Assembly (NCBI GenBank): GCA_022606425.2
Contig: JAHDVF020000992.1
Span: forward strand, 248,001-312,000
Direction of reading: 5' to 3'
Source of the DNA: Lepidostoma basale
Lineage: Eukaryota > Arthropoda > Insecta > Trichoptera > Lepidostomatidae
DNA length: 64,000 bases
Of the stretch, positions 50,591-59,728 are shown piece by piece. How positions within the stretch are numbered: the first letter of the stretch is position 1; each line of letters begins with the position of its first letter. A program made the position numbers and the translations under genes. Below the pieces are notes generated by a model. The model had not been told where the DNA came from and ran no database searches. It saw only the letters and a program-made list of their open reading frames with translations.

Positions 50591-51019
50591 TGAACCAAAT
50601 TCCAGCTTATTCCCCATTAGTATATAGTACATTTAAAACTTTCCCCCTATATAATCGATCTAAAAAATAATAATACTAACGTACCTTAAACTATTGTCAC
50701 CTTTTATTATATATTAATGTAATCTAATTCCTGTTATTGTTTATCGTTTTTAATTTATTATGTTTCTTCGTTTTTGACTCTATACTATGTGTAATTGTTA
50801 TTATTATTAATATTATTATTATTTTATTATTACTTTTTCCACCTTTAATATTTTCTTCTATAAATAGTAACAAACCGTTCTTTTAATTAAAATATTTAGG
50901 TACCTACATAGCTCAATTTCAGCAAGAACTTCAAAATTATATCAAAGAAATTACTCAAATTGACATAGAAACAAATACACATAAAGATTCGAAAAATCAC
51001 GAAAATTTGACATTTGATA
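50591..51019. other. Unassigned, ATT-rich
   Basis: TGTGTAATTGTTATTATTAT at 50788 resembles an ATT-tailed LINE end. Otherwise unassigned. Confidence 0.35.
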
Positions 51020-51020
51020 T

Positions 51021-51160
51021 ATTATTGTTACACCTGATGATGTCAACATAGGTTGATGGAACAGCTGTCGCGTAAAATAAAATACGATTGTGATATTATA
51101 CATAAAACAAAGTTATTTAATTTAATAATTTAGAATGTTAAGGTATCATAGTGTTTCGGC
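51021..51160 (+). repeat. Group-1 repeat, single unit
   Basis: TTGTTACACCTGATGATGTC through GCTGTCGCGTAAAATAAAAT, then AACAAAGTTATTTAATTTAA and TAGTGTTTCGGCCAAAACAA. Confidence 0.6.
51028..51075 (+). ncRNA. Hammerhead-ribozyme-like motif, group 1
   Basis: UUACAC; CUGAUGA, an exact box; one U; GUCAAC, loop AUAG, GUUGAU (6 bp with one G-U); GGAACAGCUGUC (GAAA altered to GGAA); GCGUAA. UUACAC/GCGUAA gives stem I with one mismatch, and GUC is the triplet. The copy at 19311 keeps GAAA, so the family ancestor plausibly had the full core. Confidence 0.5.
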
Positions 51161-51204
51161 CAAAACAATGGACTGTAAGTAAGTATATAAAAAATAAGTT
51201 CACT

Positions 51205-51320
51205 ACATAATTAATACGAATGAAAACGTCAGTTTTCTGCAAGTTTTATTATTTTTTAAGGAATGACATGTTTCGCCCCTTTAAGGTATTATCAAATGTT
51301 AACATTTGACATTTGAAAAA
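51205..51320 (+). repeat. MITE-A arm
   Basis: TTAATACGAATGAAAACGTC, GACATGTTTCGCCCCTTTAA and a short ATGTTAACATTTGACATTTG turn. Confidence 0.6.
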
Positions 51321-51889
51321 CAAAGTTAATTAATTTAACAATTTTTAAAATAATAATATATCTATTATGTGGGATATTGAATGAAATCATCTTGATGCAC
51401 GTGAACGCATTAATTACAAGTATTTAAGTACTTCACTCTTTCTGAGAACTGTCAGCCCAAACAGAATAATGGCACAAAGGCCACTAACAAAATGACGTCC
51501 CATTTGTATGGAGTCCTCTGTGAGATGTTTTCAATTTGAGAGAGTCTTCCTTTCATAGATTAAATGCTTCTTTGTACGGCTTTATAATTATAGCGATAAC
51601 ACGCTCCTCCGCATAATAAAGTAGGTGATCACTTTTTACAAGACTTTACCTGGTAACTTTTTTACTTATATTCAACCCCCTTTAGTCTATAACACATTTT
51701 CATGTGCATTGTTTCTTGATCAAAATTTTAAAACTCCATATTTAATTACAAATACAAAATAAACTAATGAAACGTTTTATTTGTTGTTTCTAGAACAATG
51801 TTGTTAAATTTCTATATACTCTACTGTATTCGCCTTCACTTTGTGTTGTGGATTAAAATTGAACAATTAGAAGAACACTTTGTATTATC
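51321..51889. other. Intergenic, nothing assignable
   Basis: MITE-A outer-arm scraps at 51700-51800 (TTGTTTCTAGAACAATG). Otherwise AT-rich. Confidence 0.38.
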
Positions 51890-52435
51890 AAACAACAACA
51901 AACCATCACGCCGTTTCACCGCAGGGGTAAGCAGAGAGAATAGACCGCCACACTACTCTATCCTGACATATCTCTCTAGCATCCTCCACATTCATACAGT
52001 GAGTCATACACGCACGTCGATTCTTCCGGCTTCTGACATGACCAACCTTTAAAATTTGATTAATTTGGTCATGCCATGTTTTCCTCGGTCTGCCTCGACT
52101 CCATACTCCATTTACATCGTTAACGGACCGGGTGGTGGTCTAGGGGATAGAACGCTTGGCTCCTGATCCAGGGGACAGGGGTTCAAGCCTGGACACGACC
52201 AGATTCCTTCTTCATAATAATGAGCTATTATCTGCTCACATTGAAGATTGTAAAATAAATTCTAATATCATTGATGTAAATCCTTGATATTAGTCTTTAA
52301 AAAAAAAACTTTACTTTTTTACCCTTTCTTTCTTCATCCGCGCGCTCCATATGTTCGAACCAACGCAGCGATCCTTTCATAATTTTGTTCATAATACCTA
52401 CTTTCGCTCTACATTCCTCTCTAATATCAGCTATT
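51890..52435 (-). pseudogene. RTE-like LINE 3' end, (GTT)n tail, split by a SINE
   Basis: Tail AACAACAACAAACC; minus codons for SILSAYPCGETA, RACMTHCMNVEDAREICQD, VGHVRSRKNRRACM, SRGRPRKTWHDQ and NDVNGVWSRG. After the SINE (52126-52310) it resumes with VKK, WRGHMERADEERV-like, GSLRWFEHMERA and KVGIMNKIMKG to 52435. Confidence 0.68.
52126..52312 (+). mobile_element. tRNA-derived SINE, second type
   Basis: GACCGGGTGGTGGTCTAGGG, A-box-like TGGTCTAGGGGATAGAACG, B box GGTTCAAGCCTGG, a short body (CTGCTCACATTGAAGATTG) and an A-run at 52304-52312. Head and body are unrelated to SINE-A. Confidence 0.7.
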
Positions 52436-52565
52436 ATCACGACACTTTCTTTTTTTTGGTTTTCAGACATGTTTCAGTCCTTCGATGCATGAAAACTTGT
52501 GAAACATATCTGTGAATCAAAAAAATTAAGTGTTATTCTATTTATTCAATTATATAAAACTGCAG
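52436..52565. repeat. Diverged palindrome with GAAAC boxes
   Basis: CAGACATGTTTCAGTCCTTC and GTGAAACATATCTGTGAATC face each other. It resembles the ribozyme-like repeats but has no CUGANGA box. Confidence 0.4.
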
Positions 52566-52679
52566 ATCAAATAATCAATACAAAATAGAATATTTTTTTT
52601 TAATTGTCTTACCATAACAAGGTAAAACATTTCCTTCCTATGAAATATATAAATGTAAAACTTATATAATATAGATAAC

Positions 52680-52815
52680 AGGCGTTATTTTCCCTGTAAA
52701 TTATTGAATAGAACGTCTGTTATCTAAAAGTTTATTTGTATTTTATGGGAATTACATGTTTTGCTTTGCTAAGGCAAAACAAATACAATATAAAGGTTTA
52801 CGTTATATTGTATTT
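52680..52815. repeat. MITE-A, shortened
   Basis: ATAGAACGTCTGTTATCTAA, ATGGGAATTACATGTTTTGC. Confidence 0.5.
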
Positions 52816-52859
52816 GATCTTTCGTTCTTTATTATATTTATTATAATTATTTTAAATAA

Positions 52860-52960
52860 TAATTAAATAAAACGATGTTTTTTAACTACTTCCACTTTTG
52901 TCTTTATTTAGACAGCGACCGGTTTCGCCAGGCTCGCTGGCATCGACAGACTGGTCCAGA
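52860..52960 (-). repeat. Group-2 repeat, single arm
   Basis: CGATGTTTTTTAACTACTTC, CACTTTTGTCTTTATTTAGA then the core. Confidence 0.6.
52913..52953 (-). ncRNA. Hammerhead-ribozyme-like motif, group 2
   Basis: Minus: CAGU, CUGUCGA, U, GCCAG-CGAGC-CUGGC, GAAACCGGUC, GCUG. Identical in layout to 18768 and 22761. Confidence 0.48.
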
Positions 52961-52964
52961 ATTA

Positions 52965-53400
52965 TTTTGAATTATTTTGTTGACGATGAAGAATTATTTT
53001 GTTGACAGAATTATTTTTTTGAAAAAACTTATTACAACGTGAGCCAAATCGATGTAAAGTGTGAAAAAAAAGAATATCAAATGAAATATTCATAGAACCG
53101 TATGAATAGGAATATACCAGTTTTTTTCTTGTTGCCCTTGCCGTAAGGGTATTCACGAATTCGCCATAATTGCATCCAAAGAGGTCTATCTCTTTTGCGA
53201 CCTCATTTAAAACACGAATCGCTTTCTGTCTGTTTGGCAATTTGGGGCATAAAATAATATATGCCCTCTTGCTCTGCTATAGCTATGGGGAACGTATAGA
53301 TTTAGTTCTCTCAGTATTCCTGGATTGTATAAACCTCCGGATAAAAGTTTGAAAAAATGCTTACCTAGAAAGATCATTCAACGAGTTTCAAGAGTGTTAA
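52965..53400 (-). pseudogene. jockey/CR1-like LINE C-terminus
   Basis: Minus frame 53240-52962: MPNRQKAIRVLNEVAKEIDL, FGCNYGEFVN. This parallels VGRAISLLNAVSSEIDVF of the 9020 element. Upstream (53245-53400) RGHILFYAPNCQ-like and a PGILRELNLYVP-like block. The tail repeats GAATTATTTTGTTGAC. Confidence 0.6.
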
Positions 53401-54420
53401 AATCCAACATTCCAGTGAGTAATAGTGAAGGGTACAAAAAAGGATAGTAATCCCTGAGTTATAAATATCTCAAAAATCGTTTCTAGACCCTTTCTAGTTA
53501 AGAAAATGTGAATCTATCAAATCAAAATGAAATTTTATACATCGGCTACGAGAGGAATCGGAGAACAAATGTATAAATATTGAGAGATGTGCGAGTATCT
53601 CAGAAAATTACAATGTGACAATCCATTATTTCAACCTATCGAGAAACGGCCTTTTAATTGTCAGATTTGGGGATGATTACGCTATTTCTTACTACAATTT
53701 TTAAAAAGGTACAAAAAGTCATTTTGCATCAATCTATTATTGTATAATGAATCGATTTTTTTAAATGGAAATTTTGGTGCAATTTTTTTAAAATTATTTT
53801 ATGGTAATGCAGGGTTAGCTGTACAGAACGTTGCGGACTATTGTTTGATTAAACAAGAGCCGGAATGTGATGGCGGTGTCTCAGCACACACTCGGTGGAC
53901 CAATCTCGGCAGCTGATCGATTGAAATATTCCCAGCGTCATCTGCCTCATTGTCGAACGTAATCGGAGGCAAATCGAAAATGATCTATGAAATTCCCCAC
54001 AATGAGCTGTGTGAGATGCTTGCAGTCGGATTCAATTACTTCGCTGGAGAAACATAAATAAGGTTAAATTTGATGTTACATGTATGTAAGCAATTGCTTA
54101 TAAACCTTTTTTTTTTAGTGTACATGATTTTGACTTCTCTATTATACTGTATACGCTAGTAAAATAGAGATTGTTTTGATCATTTTTGTAGCGCCATTTC
54201 CGTGAGAGATTCAATTTAAGAGGGTTCTTTGTCTAGAAAGCTTCGTTTAGCCTATTCTAATAGGTAGCCGTCATATCACGTGTAAAATTTCCTAACCGTT
54301 AACATCGGAAGCCGTGATATATCGTTTTGCGACTTTGCAGTACTCGCAGTGACATATATTGTAAGAATTAGGAACCACAAATGACTATAATACTTATCTA
54401 AATCTATATTTTACAGAAAT
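53401..54420. other. Unassigned kilobase
   Basis: 53815-54060 is less AT-rich and has a 25-codon frame ending MLAVGFNYFAGET (53974-54056), but nothing recognisable. No repeat family detected. Confidence 0.4.
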
Positions 54421-54424
54421 CTGT

Positions 54425-54655
54425 CTTCTTCTTCTTCTTCACTTTTGGTAGACTCAGGAGTCTATTCTTTCAGGTGGGTCCTCTTGAGACGCTGAACTCC
54501 AGCTTTCTCCACCGTTCCGGGGGTCTTCCTGGTCGGCGTTGTCCGTTTGGCGTTCCATGGAGAGCTATGTATGGTATCCTTTTTGAGCTTATTCTTTTCA
54601 CATCTTGATGCCAGTATTACCGTCTTCGACGTCCCCATCTGACCACAGTAAATGT
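54425..54655 (-). pseudogene. LINE C-terminal end with (GAA)n tail
   Basis: (CTT)n at 54427-54440; minus codons ALHGTPNGQRRPGRPPERWR and KLEFSVSRGPT, a GRP-x-x-RW box. Confidence 0.58.
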
Positions 54656-55489
54656 GTTTTAATTTGTCATAATTACGGTTTACATGGGCGCTGTCGCTAA
54701 ATCACATCTGTGAAGTATCCCATCGGCCGCCATTTGCCAATATTCGTTTGTCCTGCGTCGCGCGCACATTTGATTTTTGATGTTTTGTTGTATATCCTGT
54801 CATTTATTATAAATTGAGATAAAGTCTACTCTTTCTTTTGTTTTGGTGTGAATTCATTAGAGAACTGTGAACATTTTATATAAATTTCTATTAAAGTATT
54901 GTAAATTATGAGTGTGTGTTATTATAATATATAAAGTACTTTTTTATTCATCATCTGATAGCTAAATGATAACCAAACAAATATAATATACGAAAATAGC
55001 CCCAGTTAGTACATTTATCATTCAAATATAAGTTGTTGACAAAAAAATGGTTAGAAATATTCGCGCCGTATTGACGGTCAGATTCGTAGTTGACCAAGTC
55101 GTAAGGAAAAGGTTAAAAAGGAAGGTTTTAAGAGAACTTGAAGATAACTTCTTGGCGCCGTGGGACAAAAAGTTTATTTATAGATTCTTCTCTTGCAGAT
55201 CATAATGTTGACGGTCGAGAGGTCAGGTTAATGAAAATGCAAAGTTATGTTAGGGTGTTTTTCCATGTAGGGCTTTGTGGACAAGTAGATATAGTTTATA
55301 ATCAATTTGCTCAGGTAAACTTAACCAGTGAAGTCGATAGAGCATTGTACTCGTAGTAACTTGTGCGAATTTCTATGCACACAAATTATACGCGCCGCAG
55401 CATTCATTATAGGCTCTAGTCTATAAATTGCTTTGATTTTTCTTTAATAACGGCATAAACCTCCGTATAAAATATGTGTCTGTTTTCTA
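54656..55489. other. Unassigned; possible weak exon-like frames
   Basis: 54760-54785 is CpG-rich. 55049-55204 is open (MVRNIRAVLTVRFVVDQV...) and ends at TTCTTCTCTTGCAG, an acceptor-like sequence at 55185-55198. The frame across 55138-55356 then continues to TTTGCTCAG/GTAAAC. No family recognised. Confidence 0.3.
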
Positions 55490-55650
55490 TAAACTTTTGT
55501 ATACTTTATAAAAGGGACTTAATATTTTCCCCTGATTGAAATATGAAAACGTAAATATTTTTTTTTACATTTGAAAATGTCCTAGCAAAGCAGAACAAGT
55601 CACTATAATGAAATCGAATAAAACTTCTTGAAAACAGCTGTTTTATGTAA
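55490..55650. repeat. MITE-A, diverged
   Basis: TGTGTCTGTTTTCTATAAAC and AAAACTTCTTGAAAACAGCT are inverted arms. The centre has CCTAGCAAAGCAGAACAAGT. Confidence 0.5.
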
Positions 55651-55815
55651 TAAAAAATAACGAATTTTTTATAGTTTAAATTAAGTTTATTTCCACTTGA
55701 TTTTTAGTGTCGACCGATTGCGCCAGCTCGCAATCATCCCCTTAGTGTTGACCGGAATTTGCAGCGAGTTACCGAAAGCCGTCAAACCTAAAAAACAAGT
55801 GTAATAAAAAATAAT
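55651..55815. repeat. Diverged palindromic repeat (CACTTG-ended)
   Basis: TTTCCACTTGATTTTTAGTG is inverted as CCTAAAAAACAAGTG. Both arms carry TGACCG / TCGACCG motifs near degraded GAAA boxes. Confidence 0.45.
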
Positions 55816-55959
55816 TACCAAAAAAAAAAATTCTTTTTATTTTCATTATTTTTAATGAACCAATATCAAGGTATTTCAGTACACAACATAAACAAATTTA
55901 CTCAAATATTTGTCTCACTTTTACATATTTTGAACTTTTGCATCTTCTAAATTCTTATT

Positions 55960-56090
55960 CTTATTTTAATAGATCTGACGATCTGTGATACAGAAATCAT
56001 GTCTCGTCGGATGACGAGGTCCAGCTGTCCTTCCATCTCTTAGGTGGTCATCCAGGTGGGCAGTGTCCGGAGGGGATTTCATAAGCGTCA
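55960..56090 (-). pseudogene. LINE 3' end, same as the 47346 insert
   Basis: AATAGATCTGACGATCTGTG, TCATGTCTCGTCGGATGACG and CAGCTGTCCTTCCATCTC, then CCAGGTGGGCAGTGTCCGG (PSGHCPPG-like codons). Confidence 0.6.
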
Positions 56091-56154
56091 TTTTAACAAG
56101 AACAGTAAACCTAAATAAACTTCTAGAAAACTAAAGTATTAATCAATTTTAAAT

Positions 56155-56735
56155 CTTTTTCTTCTTCAAGTGCCCTGTCGGGTCGGCCCAACGTCGGCGA
56201 TCACCTCGGCGAACCTGTTCCTGTCCTGCGCCGCTCAAAACAGCTCATCCACACTTCGGATGCCGGTCCACTCCCTCACGTTTCGCATCCAGGACATTTG
56301 TCTCCTTCCGGGCCCTTTGCGTCCCTCAATTTTCCCCTCCAATATCAGGTGGAGAAGGTGGTACTTTTCCCCACGCAGTATATGACCCAGATGTGAGATC
56401 TTTCGAATCTTGATAGTTGATAACAGTTCTCTGTCAACTCTAGCTCGCCTCAGGACTTCTGTATTAGTAACCATGTCTGTCCAGGGAACTCTGAGCATTC
56501 AGCGATGGAGCCACATTTCAAATGGTTTCAGTCTATTCGTTGAGTTAACTTTTAAGGTCCACGTTTCACATCCGTACAATAAAACAGACCACACATAGAA
56601 TTTTATCATTCTCTGGCGGAGTTTCAAGTTTACTTTATCATTGCAGAAGAGTGATTTCATTTTATTAAACGTAGCACTTGCTGTCTCAATTCTGCATTTT
56701 ATTTCTACATCATACATCATTTTATTTCTACATAT
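56155..56735 (-). pseudogene. LINE C-terminus, (GAA)n-tailed family, longest copy
   Basis: Two minus frames: MYDVEIKCRIETASATFNKM, KFYVWSVLLYGCETWTLKVN, RLKPFEMWLHR, then RVPWTDMVTNTEVLRRARVD, KISHLGHILRGEKYHLLHLI, RKGPGRRQMSWMRNVREWTG, IRSVDELF. Post-palm part of an RTE-like LINE; ~190 codons with a single frame change near 56500. Confidence 0.72.
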
Positions 56736-57129
56736 AATATTGAATAATTAGCTATAATCATTTTATCGGTGATTTTATATTCCGACTCATTCTGCATAAA
56801 TAAACCATTAATCAATAGGATTTCTTCCTTTTTACTGATTATAAGATAATGAAGTCCATCGTGATACACTCCGGCTATACACAATTACGAAATAGTACAC
56901 ATATTATATTATACAAGTATTCACAATTAATTGGAGATCGTTGTCGAACAGTTTTTTCAATAATGTATGAACTACTGATTTATAGGTTTACTTTTCTAGG
57001 TTATTAGATAACATTGAGATGTCGTTATAAATCTAATCCGTTTTTCATTTATATGTTAACTTTGTCTAAGTTAAATAAAAATATAAATTTATATGTTAAA
57101 TCGAAATATATTTTTAACTGTTTTAATTT
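56736..57129. other. Intergenic, nothing assignable
   Basis: AT-rich. Confidence 0.4.
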
Positions 57130-57425
57130 TTTTTTTAAATTGAATAGTCCCATTGTTTTAGCCCAAGCACTATGATTCTATTACATTATAAAGTGTTAAA
57201 TTAAATAACTTTGTTTTATGTATCACAATTATATTTTTATTTTACGCGACAGCTGTTCCGTCAAAGTTTGTTGACACCATCAGGTGTTACAATAATTGTA
57301 ACACCTGATGTTGTCAACATACTCGTAGATTGATGAAACAGCTGTCGCGTAAAATAAAAATATAATTGTGATACATAAAACATTTCTTTTTTAAATTTAA
57401 CAGTTTATCAAAAAAATGTTATAAA
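57130..57425. repeat. Group-1 palindrome with both ribozyme-like arms
   Basis: The core segment 57234-57290 is inverted at 57297-57365, meeting at CAGGTGTTACAATAATTGTAACACCTG. Minus core: CUGAUGG, U, GUCAA...UUGAC, GGAACAGCUGUC, GCGUAA. Plus core: CUGAUGU, U, GUCAA...UUGAU, GAAACAGCUGUC, GCGUAA. Each has one change in the CUGANGA box. Confidence 0.62.
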
Positions 57426-57445
57426 TATCACCATTTATTATATTT

Positions 57446-57451
57446 TCTCCC

Positions 57452-57536
<85 letters not shown>

Positions 57537-57540
57537 CTCT
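57446..57540. repeat. (CT)n microsatellite, ~95 bp
   Basis: An almost uninterrupted dinucleotide run. It sits at the edge of the duplicated segment. Confidence 0.95.
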
Positions 57541-57544
57541 CGTT

Positions 57545-57890
57545 CTTCGATTCAATTCGCCACCTAGAGGAGCTGCGCCGCATCTTTTCTGACATTCTTT
57601 GTACGTGCTCAGCCCATTTCAATCTAGAAGCCTTGTTTAGTATATGCTGTACAGCTATTGATTATCTTATTTCACATGATTCACTATGCCCTTGGAATAA
57701 CGGATATCTCACCTTGTATGCATTAAATCATTTTATACTGTTACTTCTGCATGATAATGAAACTGTTGAAACTAATTTGGTGTATCAAAAAGAGGTTTCT
57801 AAAACACCTGAAGTTTAACGGTTCGATTTGCTTCCATTTCTCGTAATCTGAAGCATCCTATCTGTTCCCATGGTAGCTTCCATCTGAGTG
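57545..57890. repeat. Duplicated segment, copy 1 (uninterrupted)
   Basis: Shares GTGCTCAGCCCATTTCAATC-like, TGCTGTACAGCTATTGATTA, GGTGTATCAAAAAGAGGTTT and TAATCTGAAGCATCCTATCT with copy 2 (57915-59725). It preserves the empty sites of the two insertions found in copy 2. The minus strand at 57556-57622 (HVQRMSEKMRRSS) hints at a LINE origin. Confidence 0.72.
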
Positions 57891-58415
57891 TCCGTTCAAT
57901 ATTATATAATATTATATTAGAGATGCGTCAGTCTGACATCCTTTGTACATGCTTAGCCCATCTTAATCTAGGAGCCTTGTATAGTATAGGGGAGATGTAG
58001 GCAATGGGAGTCAGTTGGCAATGGGAGTCACCCCTTTAATTCGAAAACAATACGCGTGATGGCGGTTTCAGTGACGTCATATGCTAGCTGTTTGCCGGTA
58101 ACATCCGCGGTATGCAGCTTAGTCAGTTCGCATCACGTGCTAGAGAGTGGTAGACGTAACAAGTTATCTAATTTTTCGAGTGGACAAATCCGAAGGTAAG
58201 GATCAAACTACTGAGTGTTTCTTTTTGCGTTTGTGATATGTAATGACTAAAGCATTTTAGATCGTGATTTCAAACTCATTTTACCACTATCACTTTTACT
58301 TTTATGTCAAGGTAGGTTTTTTCTCTTTTTTACCGATGTAGGCAATCGGAGTCAGGTGACCCTTATTGTTAACATTTCCTGTCTTCGATAAAATAATTTT
58401 ATTTTTGGTTTGTAG

Positions 58416-58640
58416 ATACCGAACGTTCATCCTAGAAAGACAAATAAGGCTAACTGGTCTATAGCTAACCTGAAAAAGGCCGTGGAGCTCATTGATGAAC
58501 AAGGTTATTCAATAAGAAAAGCCGCTAAAACAATGAACATCCCATTTTCGAGTCTTCAGAAGAGGTACGCGAAGAAAATAGATAAAGAAGAAAATTCTGC
58601 AGGAATCGAACAATACTTCAGCGTCAGATATGAACACTGA
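58416..58640 (+). pseudogene. pogo-like transposase N-terminus (psq-type HTH)
   Basis: PNVHPRKTNKANWSIANLKK, AVELIDEQGYSIRKAAKTMN, IPFSSLQKRYAKKIDKEENS, then a stop at 58638. W-x-x-x-x-L-x-x-A-x-x-x-I...G-x-S-I-x-x-A-A-x-x-x-x-IP-x-x-x-L-x-x-R is the pipsqueak/CENP-B-N type DNA-binding helix-turn-helix. It follows a TTTGTAG acceptor; an upstream donor CCGAAG/GTAAGG lies at 58195. The first codon is ATA where ATG-Pro is usual, so the start may be lost. The catalytic domain that should follow is absent. Confidence 0.74.
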
Positions 58641-58824
58641 TGACTTGTACCAGGACGACAAAAACGATGATGCAGAAGATTCTGACAACCAATGTCTTGT
58701 ATGCGGCGAATTCGGGCGAGATAATGAGATGTGGTTCCGATGCACTTCATGTGGGCTTTGGGCTCATTCAGATTGCACTGGGTGGGACTCAGCTTGCAAT
58801 TATATGTACGATTTGTGTTGACCC
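58630..58824 (+). pseudogene. pogo-like transposase C-terminal PHD-like finger
   Basis: 63 codons, another frame from the HTH: an acidic lead (DDLYQDDKNDDAEDSD), then CLVCGEFGRDNEMWFRCTSC, GLWAHSDCTGWDSACNYMYD, LC-stop. C-x2-C-x12-C-x2-C-x4-H-x2-C is the first half of a PHD finger. The last pair should be C-x2-C but reads Y-D-L-C (TAC for TGC), which would break the second zinc site. In related transposons such a finger follows the DDE domain, so the frame change marks the deletion junction near 58610-58630. Confidence 0.7.
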
Positions 58825-59144
58825 CCATTGACAACATACTGATCACCATTGCCAACAGATGTGGGCAATGGTGGTCAAACCTGTTTTTTTTTTAAATGAT
58901 TATTGTTCCAAAAGTAAAAAGCCAAAGTGATTAAAGGTGATCTCAATTGATAGTTTAATAACTAAAGTTTATAATAAGGCTTAAGCAATAAATAGTTAAC
59001 TAATAGTTTGGTTTATTTTTCAATTCTCGCTTAAGTGACTCCCATTACCTACATCTCCCCTACGCTGTACAGCCATTGATTATCTTCTTTTCCATGATAC
59101 ACTACATGATACACACACATCCTTGAAATAACAGATATCTCTTA

Positions 59145-59570
59145 TTGTGTGAATTAAAATTAGCATATAACATTGACTACCTTACCCCAACCATACAAGT
59201 TTACAGACAAACAAAACAAATGGACATATCAGACCTGACCAAATATGAGACCTTAAAAATTGTACACAGAGTGACCATGGAAAAGCAAACAGACAGCAGC
59301 TACAAATTTACTAAAAATTCAGACATACACAGACACTGGACCAGGAATTGTGACAGATATCACTTACCGATTGCACGAACAAAGACAGGACAGTCAAGGA
59401 TATTTAACAATGGACTGAAACTTTACAATGAACTACCAAAAGACACAAGGAGTCTCACTACAACTCAATATAAAAAATATCTGAAACAATACATAATTAA
59501 TACTAAGATCTAAAAATGTAACCATATAACCCAATTGGGTTTTTAAAAAAATAAATTAAATAAAAAATAA
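59145..59570 (+). pseudogene. LINE C-terminal end inserted in copy 2
   Basis: 122 codons open to a stop at 59511: LAYNIDYLTPTIQVYRQTKQ, MDISDLTKYETLKIVHRVTM, HRHWTRNCDRYHLPIARTKT, GQSRIFNNGLKLYNELPKDT, YKKYLKQYIINTKI. The N-x-R...T-x-x-GQ-x-x-x-x-NG-x-x-x-YN-x-LP layout is the C-terminus of jockey/CR1-type LINE polyproteins. The tail is AT-rich (AAATTAAATAAAAAATAAAA). It is absent from copy 1. Confidence 0.68.
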
Positions 59571-59728
59571 AAAATCATTTCATACTGTTTCCACTGCATG
59601 ATAATGAAACTGTTGAAACTAATATGGTGTATCAAAAAGAGGTTTCTAAAACACCTGACGTTAAACGGTTCGATTTGCTTCCAATTCTCGTAATCTGAAG
59701 CATCCTATCTGTTCCCATGGTAACGTGA

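Larger units (their letters stand above)
57989..59060 (+). mobile_element. pogo-like transposon, catalytic core deleted
   Basis: Terminal inverted repeats of 25 bp (GGGGAGATGTAGGCAATGGG with AGTCA; one mismatch) at 57989-58013 and 59036-59060, flanked by TA. GGCAATGGGAGTCA and CCATTGCC motifs recur inside both ends (58016-58031, 58335-58350, 58822-58875), as expected of transposase-binding repeats. The 1,072-bp element keeps an N-terminal helix-turn-helix and a C-terminal PHD-like finger, but the DDE domain is gone. Removing it and one TA restores the sequence of copy 1. Confidence 0.8.
57915..59728. repeat. Duplicated segment, copy 2, interrupted twice
   Basis: Left part 57935-57988, middle 59061-59155, right 59572-59728. 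Interrupted by a pogo-like transposon and a LINE end. It ends at GTTCCCATGGTA in common with copy 1. Confidence 0.72.

Noticed and set aside
55138..55356. Coding exon between the TTGCAG acceptor-like and CAG/GTAAAC donor-like sites
   Set aside because: Plausible splice sites but no recognised protein and ordinary base composition. Kept only as a note in the unassigned entry.
57428..57622. 64-codon Arg/Glu-repeat protein on minus
   Set aside because: It is the translation of the (CT)n microsatellite. Only the short HVQRMSEKMRRSS part hints at a LINE.
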